Shown here: positions 1-6,181 of the stretch, piece after piece
How positions within the stretch are numbered: the stretch's first letter is position 1
How the letters are laid out: each line of letters starts with the position of its first letter
Source: Paracoccaceae bacterium
GTDB taxonomy: Bacteria; Pseudomonadota; Alphaproteobacteria; Rhodobacterales; Rhodobacteraceae
DNA: 6,433 bases
Reading direction: 5' to 3'
NCBI GenBank assembly: GCA_027030435.1
Contig: JALVEX010000445.1
Span: 1 to 6,433 of the forward strand
Made by a program: the position numbers and the translations under genes
Notes under the pieces: model-generated
What the model was told of the DNA's origin: nothing
The model's database searches: none
The model's input: the letters and a program-made list of their open reading frames with translations, nothing else

Positions 1-772
1 CGGCGAGCGCCGCCATGGCGATCTCTGCCCAGACCATGTCGATCGCGAGGCGGCCCACCTCGGTGGAGATGCGAAAGCCCATGCCATAGATGGGCGAGCC
101 GAAATATTCCGCCACGATGGCGCCGATCAGCGCCAGCGTGGTGCCCACCTTGAGCCCGTTGAAGATGAAGGGCATGGCGGCGGGCAGGCGCAGCTTCACG
201 AGCTCCTGCCAGTAGCCGGCGGCATAGGTGCGCATCAGGTCGCGCTGCATCTCGGAGGCTTCCGAAAGCCCCTGCACGGTGTTGACCAGCACCGGGAAGA
301 ACACCATCGCCACCACCACCGCGGCCTTCGATTCCCAGCCGAAGCCGAACCAGTTGACCATGATCGGCGCGAGCCCCACGATCGGCAGCGCGGCCACGAA
401 ATTGCCGATCGGCAGCAGGCCGCGGCGCAGGAAGGGCTTGCGATCCACCAGGATCGCGGTGAGGAAGGCCGCCGTGCAGCCGATCACATAGCCCGTAACC
501 GCGCCCTTGATCGCCGTCTGCACGAAATCGCGCCACAGGATGTCGAAGGATTGCAGGATGCGCGCCCAGATCGCAGAAGGCGGCGGCAGCACCACGGGCG
601 AAACCTGCAGCCCCCGCACCACGCCCTCCCACAGCACCAGGATGCTGATGCCGAAGATCACCGGAATGGCGATGCGCACCGCGCGCCGCTCCCGCCAGGG
701 CGAATTGGCAAGCCATACGTTGAGCGCCCAGGCGCCAACCCAGAAGGCGATCGATCCGAAAAGCCAGTTCAT
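1..772 (-). CDS. ABC transporter permease B, NitT/TauT/SsuC type (3' end beyond window)
   Basis: This is an inner-membrane permease subunit of an ABC importer. Reading leftward from ATG 770-772 the frame stays open for 257 codons to the window edge, so the C-terminus is missing. Visible hydrophobic segments lie near residues 4-22, 32-52, 80-103, 117-139 and 148-168. They are followed by a cytoplasmic coupling (EAA) loop near 178-197 (RDLMRTYAAGYWQEL, then LRLP) and a further membrane segment ending in AIVAEYFG around 218-225. This is the BPD_transp_1 layout of the SsuC/TauC/ThiX-like families. Its ATG overlaps the stop of the preceding permease gene in an ATGA arrangement, which implies translational coupling and a heteromeric permease pair. 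The canonical Gly of the EAA loop appears as Ala184. The substrate is not readable from this protein alone; operon context suggests a pyrimidine-like compound. Family assignment is firm, substrate is inference. Confidence 0.9.
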   Translation of the reverse strand, partial: MNWLFGSIAFWVGAWALNVWLANSPWRERRAVRIAIPVIFGISILVLWEGVVRGLQVSPVVLPPPSAIWARILQSFDILWRDFVQTAIKGAVTGYVIGCTAAFLTAILVDRKPFLRRGLLPIGNFVAALPIVGLAPIMVNWFGFGWESKAAVVVAMVFFPVLVNTVQGLSEASEMQRDLMRTYAAGYWQELVKLRLPAAMPFIFNGLKVGTTLALIGAIVAEYFGSPIYGMGFRISTEVGRLAIDMVWAEIAMAALA

Positions 773-1659
773 TCTGCCATCCCCATCCGCTTGAGCGTTA
801 TCCGCTGCAGGAGCCCCACGATCATGATCAGAACCCCGGCGAGGATCGCCGCGCAGGTAAGCGCGGCCCAGATCTGCATCGGATTGCCGAACTGATCGCC
901 GATCAGGATGCGCGCCCCGAGCCCGCGCACCGCGCCGGTGGGCAATTCGCCCACGATCGCGCCAACAAGCGCCGCGGCGATGCCGATCTTCAGCGAGGTG
1001 AAGAGATAGGGCACCGAGCTTGGCAGGCGCAGCTTGAGGAAGGATTGCAACCCGCTGGCGTTATATGTCTTCATCAGATCGAGTTGCTCTCGATGGGGCG
1101 CGCGCAGGCCCTTCACCATCCCCACCAGCACCGGGAAATAGCATAAGTAAGCCGAGATGATCGCCTTCGGGATCAATCGCCCCTCGATGCCGATCTTGGG
1201 CAGCACCACCACGATCATCGGCGCCAGCGCCACGATCGGGATCGTCTGGCTGATCACCGCCCAGGGCATGAGGCTCAGCTCCATCGTGCGGCTGTAGACG
1301 ATGGCGATCGCCATGAGGATCCCGATCGCCGTACCGAGCGCAAAACCCGCCAGTGTGGCGCGCAGCGTGATCCAGCCGTGAAAGATCAGGCTGCGTTTTG
1401 AGGTGAGCTTCATCTTCACCGTCGATTTCCAGATCTCCGCCGCGATCTGATGGGGCACCGGCAGCTTCGGGCGCGACTGGCTCATGGTATCCTTCACGAT
1501 CTCGGTGAAGGTGAGCGTCTTGCCGGCGCGCTCGGCCTGGGCCAGCGTCCAGGAGGAATTCATCCAGATCGCGGCCGCGTACCACAGCGCGAAGATCGCG
1601 GCGACGACCGTCAGAACCGGCAGGACCTTCTCGCGCATCCAATCACCCGTCATAGCCAT
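769..1659 (-). CDS. ABC transporter permease A, NitT/TauT/SsuC type
   Basis: This is the second inner-membrane permease of the same importer, 296 residues if started at ATG 1657-1659. A first membrane helix lies at about residues 13-32. A hydrophilic, probably periplasmic stretch follows at about 33-90, longer than in permease B. The transmembrane core begins near residue 96, with segments near 97-121, 132-153 and 163-182. The EAA coupling loop is at 193-213 (LDLMKTYNASG, then KLRLP) and helices near 225-237 and 260-283 follow. The start overlaps the ATPase stop by 17 bases. A second ATG at 1636-1638 lies 4 bases past that stop and is preceded by GGTGA four bases upstream, so a protein seven residues shorter is equally credible. 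The 3' end overlaps permease B by four bases. Two unlike permeases next to one ATPase point to a heterodimeric membrane channel. Transport of a pyrimidine or its breakdown product is inferred from the neighbours only. Confidence 0.92.
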   Translation of the reverse strand: MAMTGDWMREKVLPVLTVVAAIFALWYAAAIWMNSSWTLAQAERAGKTLTFTEIVKDTMSQSRPKLPVPHQIAAEIWKSTVKMKLTSKRSLIFHGWITLRATLAGFALGTAIGILMAIAIVYSRTMELSLMPWAVISQTIPIVALAPMIVVVLPKIGIEGRLIPKAIISAYLCYFPVLVGMVKGLRAPHREQLDLMKTYNASGLQSFLKLRLPSSVPYLFTSLKIGIAAALVGAIVGELPTGAVRGLGARILIGDQFGNPMQIWAALTCAAILAGVLIMIVGLLQRITLKRMGMAE

Positions 1660-2470
1660 GCCCCGCCTTCAGCCCCTCGCGCACCCGATGCGCCACTTCG
1701 AGAAATTCCGGCGTATCGCGGATCTCGAGCGGGCGCTCGCGTGGCAGCGGGTTCTGGATCACCTCGTGAATGCGCCCCGGGCGCGGGCTCATCACCACGA
1801 TATGGGTGGAAAGATAGACGGCCTCGGGGATCGAATGGGTGACGAAGCAGATCGTCTTGTTGGTGCGCGCCCAGAGCTTCAGAAGCTGCTCGTTCAGGTG
1901 ATCGCGCACGATTTCGTCCAAAGCGCCGAAAGGTTCGTCCATCAGCAGGATCTCGGCATCGAAGGCAAGCGCGCGGGCGATCGAGGCGCGCTGCTGCATC
2001 CCGCCCGAAAGCTGCCAGGGATACTTGCGCTCGAATCCTTCAAGATCAACGAGTTCGAGCACTTTCTTCACCCGCTCTTCCTGCTCCTCGCGGGTGAAGC
2101 CGATGATCTCGAGCGGCAGCTTCACATTGCCCGCGATGGTGCGCCACGGATAAAGCCCCGCCGCCTGGAACACATAGCCATAGGCGCGCAGGCGGCGCGC
2201 TTCGTCTGGGGTGAGATCGTTCACCGTGATCTCGCCCCCCGTGGGCTCCTCGAGCGCGGCGATGACGCGCAGGAAGGTCGTCTTGCCGCAGCCCGAGGGG
2301 CCGATGAAGGAAACGAAATCCCCCCGATCGATATCAAGCGTGATGTCTTTCAGGGCGTGCACGGGGCCGTCATTCGTCTGGAACACCAGATCGAGATCGC
2401 GCGCCCGGATCACCGTTTCCTTCGGGCAGTCCGCCCCCTGGCCTTGCTCGTTTTGCAATGGTTTCTCCAT
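1643..2470 (-). CDS. ABC transporter ATP-binding protein, NitT/TauT/SsuB type
   Basis: This is the cytoplasmic ATPase that powers the importer formed with the two permeases downstream. All nucleotide-binding motifs are present. Numbered from ATG 2468-2470, they are Walker A GPSGCGKT at 57-64, Q-loop Gln102, signature LSGGMQQR at 154-161, Walker B ILLMDEP at 174-180, D-loop GALD at 182-185, and switch His212 in VTHS. The segment AGLYPWRTIAGNV just after the Q-loop is typical of the NitT/TauT/SsuB branch. The length, 275 residues, is normal. The start is uncertain. The frame is open upstream with TTG codons at 2471-2473, 2477-2479 and 2492-2494, and the only GAGG element lies 18 bases from the ATG but 9 bases from the TTG at 2477-2479. 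I chose the ATG because the family domain begins well inside it. The gene starts 34 bases after hydA and runs into permease A, so it belongs to the same operon. Confidence 0.94.
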   Translation of the reverse strand: MEKPLQNEQGQGADCPKETVIRARDLDLVFQTNDGPVHALKDITLDIDRGDFVSFIGPSGCGKTTFLRVIAALEEPTGGEITVNDLTPDEARRLRAYGYVFQAAGLYPWRTIAGNVKLPLEIIGFTREEQEERVKKVLELVDLEGFERKYPWQLSGGMQQRASIARALAFDAEILLMDEPFGALDEIVRDHLNEQLLKLWARTNKTICFVTHSIPEAVYLSTHIVVMSPRPGRIHEVIQNPLPRERPLEIRDTPEFLEVAHRVREGLKAGHGYDG

Positions 2471-2504
2471 CAATGCCAATGTGTTGCGCCTCAAACCTCA
2501 GCCA

Positions 2505-3959
2505 TCACACGCCGGTTGCCGGAATGCCGCTGCGCTGCACCGGGCGCGGCGCCGTCAGCTCCTTCCACTGCGAAAGCGCGCGGTTCACGGGGCCGTTCGC
2601 AGGACGTTCGACGAAGCGCCCGTGCCCTTCCTCGGTGCGGATCTCGCCATCATGCACCGCCACCTTGCCGCGCGTCAGCGTGAAGCGCGGCAGGCCCTTC
2701 ACATGCTGGCCCTCGAACACGTTGTAATCGATCGCCGATTGCTGGCTCTCGGCGCTGATCGTCTTTTCCTTCTCGGGATCCCAGACCACGATATCGGCAT
2801 CCGCCCCAACCATGATCGCGCCTTTTTTCGGATAGATATTCAATATCTTGGCGATGTTCGTTGATGTAACGGCAACGAATTCCTGCGGCGTCAGACGCCC
2901 GGTATTCACCCCATGCGTCCAGAGCATCGGCATCCTGTCTTCGAGCCCGCCGGTGCCATTGGGGATCTTCGAGAAATCCCCCACCCCCATGCGCTTCTGC
3001 TCGGTGGTGAAGGCGCAGTGATCGGTGGCCACCACCGAAAGGCTGCCGCTCTGGAGCCCGGCCCAGAGGCTGTCCTGATGCCTCTTGGAGCGGAACGGGG
3101 GCGACATCACGCGGCGCGCGGCATGATCCCAGTCGGGATTGAAATATTCGCTTTCATCGAGCGTCAGATGCTGGATCAGGGGTTCGCCCCAGACGCGCTT
3201 CCCCTGCATCCGTGCCCGCCGGATCGCCTCATGCGCCTCCTCGCAGGAGGTATGCACCACGTAGAGCGGCACCCCGGCCATGTCGGCGATCATGATGGCG
3301 CGGTTGGTGGCTTCGCCCTCCACCTGCGGCGGGCGCGAATAGGCATGCGCCTCGGGGCCGGTGTTGCCCTCGGCGAGAAGCTTCGCCGTCATCTCCGCCA
3401 CCACATCGCCGTTTTCGGCATGCACCAGCGGCAGCGCGCCAAGCTCGGCGCAGCGGCGGAAGCTGGCGTAGAGCTCGTCGTCATTCACCATCAGCGCGCC
3501 CTTGTAGGCCAGGAAATGCTTGAAGGTGTTGATTCCCCGCTTCACCACCTCGGGCATTTCGTCAAACACCTGCTCCCCCCACCAGGTGATCGCCATGTGG
3601 AAGGAGTAATCGCAATTGGCGCGGGTGGATTTGTTGTCCCACATCTGAAGCGCGTCCAGCAGGCCCTGCTCGGGGCTCGGCAGGGCGAAATCCACCACCA
3701 TCGTCGTGCCGCCCGCCAGCGCCGCGCGGGTGCCGCTCTCGAAATCGTCCGATGAATAGGTGCCCATGAAGGGCATCTCCAGATGGGTATGCGGATCGAT
3801 GCCGCCGGGCATCACGTAGCAGCCCGTGGCATCAAGCACCTCGTCGCCCTTGAGATCGGGGCCGATCTCCACGATCTTGCCGTCCTCCACCTTCACATCT
3901 GCGTCATATGTCAGATCGGCGGTAACGATCGTGCCGCCCTTGATCACCTTGCTTGCCAT
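2505..3959 (-). CDS. hydA: Dihydropyrimidinase / D-hydantoinase
   Basis: This cytoplasmic cyclic amidohydrolase opens dihydrouracil or dihydrothymine (and 5-substituted hydantoins) to the N-carbamoyl beta-amino acid. It is the second step of reductive pyrimidine catabolism. The 484-residue protein has the full binuclear-metal set in register with characterised hydantoinases. Numbered from ATG 3957-3959 these are His57 and His59 in GGIDPHTHLE, Lys147 (the lysine carboxylated in the family) in TFKHFLAY, His180 in LVHAENGD, His236 in VVHTS, and Asp313 in ATDHCAF. Substrate-contact positions Tyr152, Ser286 and Asn334 are also present, so it should be active. The start is set by GGAGG at 3967-3971, seven bases upstream of this ATG; the in-frame ATG at 3963-3965 sits almost on the ribosome site and is unlikely. 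It begins 12 bases after the GH114 gene and is followed by the ABC ATPase. Dihydropyrimidine versus hydantoin preference cannot be read directly; the aminotransferase and carbamoyl hydrolase upstream favour pyrimidines. Confidence 0.96.
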   Translation of the reverse strand: MASKVIKGGTIVTADLTYDADVKVEDGKIVEIGPDLKGDEVLDATGCYVMPGGIDPHTHLEMPFMGTYSSDDFESGTRAALAGGTTMVVDFALPSPEQGLLDALQMWDNKSTRANCDYSFHMAITWWGEQVFDEMPEVVKRGINTFKHFLAYKGALMVNDDELYASFRRCAELGALPLVHAENGDVVAEMTAKLLAEGNTGPEAHAYSRPPQVEGEATNRAIMIADMAGVPLYVVHTSCEEAHEAIRRARMQGKRVWGEPLIQHLTLDESEYFNPDWDHAARRVMSPPFRSKRHQDSLWAGLQSGSLSVVATDHCAFTTEQKRMGVGDFSKIPNGTGGLEDRMPMLWTHGVNTGRLTPQEFVAVTSTNIAKILNIYPKKGAIMVGADADIVVWDPEKEKTISAESQQSAIDYNVFEGQHVKGLPRFTLTRGKVAVHDGEIRTEEGHGRFVERPANGPVNRALSQWKELTAPRPVQRSGIPATGV

Positions 3960-3966
3960 GTTCATT

Positions 3967-3972
3967 CCTCCC
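3967..3972 (-). promoter_or_regulatory. Ribosome binding site of hydA
   Basis: GGGAGG on the minus strand shares its first G with the TAG stop of the GH114 gene. It lies seven bases from ATG 3957-3959 but only one base from ATG 3963-3965, so it favours the downstream ATG. The overlap with the upstream stop codon suggests ribosomes finishing the lipoprotein gene could re-initiate on hydA. Confidence 0.75.
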
Positions 3973-4799
3973 TAGTTCGGGCAGCGCCGGCCGCCCTCAT
4001 GCAGATCGCGATCCTTCAGGATCATCGAGATATCGTATTGCCGCGCCAGCGCGCAGGCGGCGGGAAAATCGATCGGCCGGTCCGTGTATTCGGCATCGAA
4101 CACCGGCTTGCCGGCGCGCGCATAGGCCCGAACAGCGCCACACCAGCCATCCTGGTAGCAGCTTTCGGTGATTGCGAAATCGAGCCTGCCGACGAGCCGC
4201 CCCGTCAGCGCCGGCACGTTCTTCTGCCCGATCCCGAGCCCCATTTCATGCGCCACCTCCGCAAGCGCCGTCACATAGGCCACGGTATCCTCGCGCGTGA
4301 TCGCAAAGCCGCTGTCATTGGTATAGACATCCATGTTGTCCGCTTCGATCGCATCGAAGCCGAGTGCCTTGCAGCGGGCGAAGCGATCCCGCATGATCGG
4401 CAGCAGCACATCGATCCGGCGGATATCGAGAAATTTCTCGCCCGGCCAGCCGGCATAGCTCCTGCCCACCACGGCAGGCGGGAACCGCCCCGCATCATCG
4501 CGGTAATCCTCCACCGTGCCCACGCTCACATAGCAGATCGTGTAGATGCCGGCCTCCTTCAGCGCCGCCATCTGCGCCGGGGTGACGCTTTCGGGATCGG
4601 TATCGAACGCCGCCACATCCAGAGGCGGATCAATGGGCTCCGAAAGCTGCCAGTCCCACGGCGCGCCGGGCGCGGGCGGCGCGCGCCACGCCCCATCGCC
4701 ACCGCCCCCGGCGCAGCCCGAAAGCACGGCCAGGGCCACAGCCCCCGCCAGAGGCGCCCCCCGGCACATCCCGGCAATCATTCCGGCCTCAGCCCTCAT
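3972..4799 (-). CDS. Predicted lipoprotein, GH114 family (endo-alpha-1,4-polygalactosaminidase-like)
   Basis: A 275-residue predicted exported glycoside-hydrolase-like protein. The N-terminus has an Arg-containing n-region, a hydrophobic stretch (about residues 15-26) and a lipobox LSGC with Cys29. The residue after Cys is Ala, which usually means release to the outer membrane. A short Gly/Pro-rich linker leads into the barrel, which opens with WDWQL at 48-52 as in GH114 proteins. Further family-like motifs are YVSVGTVEDYR (90-100), GFDAIEADNMD (147-157), GIGQKN (189-194) and AITESCYQ (209-216). Acidic residues in the DAIEADN segment (Asp149, Glu152, Asp154) and Glu212 are catalytic candidates. 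Characterised GH114 enzymes cut alpha-1,4-linked galactosamine polymers; whether this one does is unknown. ATG 4797-4799 has GGAG five bases upstream; ATGs at 4779-4781 and 4767-4769 would also leave a usable signal peptide. It lies between the carbamoyl hydrolase and hydA, with no obvious role in pyrimidine breakdown. Confidence 0.85.
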   Translation of the reverse strand: MRAEAGMIAGMCRGAPLAGAVALAVLSGCAGGGGDGAWRAPPAPGAPWDWQLSEPIDPPLDVAAFDTDPESVTPAQMAALKEAGIYTICYVSVGTVEDYRDDAGRFPPAVVGRSYAGWPGEKFLDIRRIDVLLPIMRDRFARCKALGFDAIEADNMDVYTNDSGFAITREDTVAYVTALAEVAHEMGLGIGQKNVPALTGRLVGRLDFAITESCYQDGWCGAVRAYARAGKPVFDAEYTDRPIDFPAACALARQYDISMILKDRDLHEGGRRCPN

Positions 4800-4834
4800 C
4801 CGTGCTCCATCTGCGCATAGCTTTCCCCAGCCCC

Positions 4835-4881
4835 TTCATCTTGGCGCAAATACTCCGGGGGCGCGGGGGCAGAGCCCCCGC
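4835..4881 (-). repeat. Intergenic repeat-like element of the Rhodobacteraceae CCGGAGTATTTG type
   Basis: Read on the minus strand, a GC hairpin is followed by CCGGAGTATTTGCGCC and then AAGATGAAG. I recognise this hairpin-plus-motif combination as one recurring between genes in Rhodobacter and Roseobacter genomes. That is from general familiarity, not a search, and only one copy lies in this window. It fills most of the 90-base gap between the zinc hydrolase and the GH114 gene. Confidence 0.5.
4863..4881 (-). terminator. GC-rich hairpin after the zinc hydrolase, possible terminator or attenuator
   Basis: GCGGGGGC (4863-4870) and GCCCCCGC (4874-4881) form a perfect 8-bp stem with a three-base loop, beginning 8 bases after the hydrolase stop codon. 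No run of T follows (the minus strand continues GCCCCCGGAG), so it is not a classical intrinsic terminator. It could reduce read-through, protect the 3' end of the upstream message, or simply be part of the repeat element. Confidence 0.5.
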
Positions 4882-4889
4882 ACTCCTGA

Positions 4890-6140
4890 TCACTCCACGA
4901 TCTCCGCCGTGTCCACAACCGCATGCATCAGCACATTGGCGCCGGCCTCGGCCCATTCCTTGCTGATCTCCTCGGCCTCGTTGTGCGAAAGCCCGTCCAC
5001 GCAGGGGCACATCACCATCGCCGTGGGCGCCACGCGGTTGATCCAGCAGGCGTCATGCCCCGCGCCCGAGATGATGTCACGGTGCGAATAGCCCAGCCGC
5101 TCGGCGGCATTCCGCACCGCCGCCACGCAGCCTTCGTCGAATTTCACCGGATCGAACCCACCGACCTTCTCGAATTCCACCCCAAGGCCCATCTCGTCGG
5201 CGATCTTCTGCGCCCCCTCGCGGAAGCGGTTCTCCATGTCCTCGATCACCTCGAGCTCGGGGCTGCGGAAATCCACCGTGAACACCACCTTGCCCGGGAT
5301 CACGTTGCGCGAATTGGGATAGACATCGATATGCCCCGCCGCGCCCACCGCATGGGGGGCGTGCGAAAGGGCGATCTCGTCCACCAGCTCAAGCATCCGC
5401 GCCATGCCGAGCCCGGCATTCTTTCGCATCGGCATCGGGGTGGAGCCCGTATGCGCCTCCTTGCCCGTTACCGTCACCTGCGTCCAGCTCAGCCCCTGCC
5501 CGTGGGTGACGACGCCGATATCCTTGCCCTCGGCCTCGAGGATCGGCCCCTGCTCGATGTGCAGCTCGAAAAACGCCTTCATCGGGCGCGCACCCACCTC
5601 CTCATCGCCCTTCCAGCCGATGCGCTCCAGTTCCTCGCCGAATTTCTTCCCCTCGGCATCCTCGCGCTCATAGGCCCAGTCCTGATCATGGACGCCGGCA
5701 AACACGCCCGAGGCCAGCATCGCCGGGGCAAAGCGCGTGCCCTCCTCGTTGGTCCAGTTCGTCACCACGATCGGGTGTTTCGTCTTGACGCCGAGATCGT
5801 TGAGCGTGCGGATCAGCTCGAGCCCGCCGAGCACGCCGAGCACGCCGTCATACTTGCCGCCCGTGGGCTGGGTATCGAGGTGGCTGCCCACATAGACGGG
5901 CAGCGCGTCCGGGTCCGTGCCCTCGCGCCGGGCAAACATGTTGCCCATCTGGTCCACCCCCATCTCGAGCCCCGCCTCCTCGCACCACTTGCGAAACAGC
6001 GCGCGGCCCTCGGCGTCTTCGTCGGTCAGCGTCTGGCGGTTGTTGCCGCCGGCCACGCCGGGGCCGATCTTCGCCATCTCCATGAGCGAATCCCACAGCC
6101 GGTCGGCATTCACCTTCATGTTCTCGCCGGGTGCTGGCAT
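4890..6140 (-). CDS. M20-family Zn-dependent N-carbamoyl-beta-alanine / N-carbamoyl-amino-acid amidohydrolase
   Basis: A 416-residue cytoplasmic amidohydrolase of the beta-ureidopropionase / N-carbamoyl-L-amino-acid hydrolase / allantoate amidohydrolase group. The expected reaction is hydrolysis of N-carbamoyl-beta-alanine to beta-alanine, CO2 and ammonia, directly after dihydropyrimidinase. The metal ligands are visible: His87 in GSHLDTQPTGG, Asp98 in KYDGVLG, Glu132 and Glu133 in NEEGTRF, His194 in ELHIEQGP, and His386 in GLSHNEAE. His230 in GKEAHTGSTP lies in the dimerisation domain segment characteristic of the group. The ATG at 6138-6140 is supported by GGGAGG nine bases upstream; the frame stays open another 15 codons to a TTG overlapping the aminotransferase stop, but that has no ribosome site. 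It starts 41 bases after the aminotransferase. The pathway role (PydC-like) follows from neighbours; family members differ in substrate, so carbamoyl-alpha-amino-acid or allantoate activity is not excluded. Confidence 0.93.
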   Translation of the reverse strand: MPAPGENMKVNADRLWDSLMEMAKIGPGVAGGNNRQTLTDEDAEGRALFRKWCEEAGLEMGVDQMGNMFARREGTDPDALPVYVGSHLDTQPTGGKYDGVLGVLGGLELIRTLNDLGVKTKHPIVVTNWTNEEGTRFAPAMLASGVFAGVHDQDWAYEREDAEGKKFGEELERIGWKGDEEVGARPMKAFFELHIEQGPILEAEGKDIGVVTHGQGLSWTQVTVTGKEAHTGSTPMPMRKNAGLGMARMLELVDEIALSHAPHAVGAAGHIDVYPNSRNVIPGKVVFTVDFRSPELEVIEDMENRFREGAQKIADEMGLGVEFEKVGGFDPVKFDEGCVAAVRNAAERLGYSHRDIISGAGHDACWINRVAPTAMVMCPCVDGLSHNEAEEISKEWAEAGANVLMHAVVDTAEIVE

Positions 6141-6149
6141 GGTCTTGTT

Positions 6150-6155
6150 CCTCCC
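6150..6155 (-). promoter_or_regulatory. Ribosome binding site of the zinc hydrolase
   Basis: A strong GGGAGG preceded by a run of A on the minus strand, nine bases before ATG 6138-6140. It settles the start against the open TTG at 6183-6185 and the later ATG at 6117-6119. Confidence 0.75.
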
Positions 6156-6181
6156 TTTTTCATTCCTCTTCCGGCACTGGC

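Noticed and set aside
1484..2683. Plus-strand open frame of 399 codons across the permease A / ATPase / hydA region
   Set aside because: It lies antisense to genes with complete ABC and hydantoinase motifs, shows no family motif itself, and is rich in His/Arg/Ala as expected from the reverse of high-GC codons.
4800..4862. Possible sigma70 promoter for the GH114 gene
   Set aside because: TTGCGC and TATGCG can be seen on the minus strand but are about 24 bases apart, too far for a normal promoter, and there is no better pair.
5824..5850. Short tandem repeat of the nine bases encoding Gly-Val-Leu
   Set aside because: It encodes GVLGVLGG in the hydrolase metal-site loop, a sequence expected in the family; protein constraint explains it.
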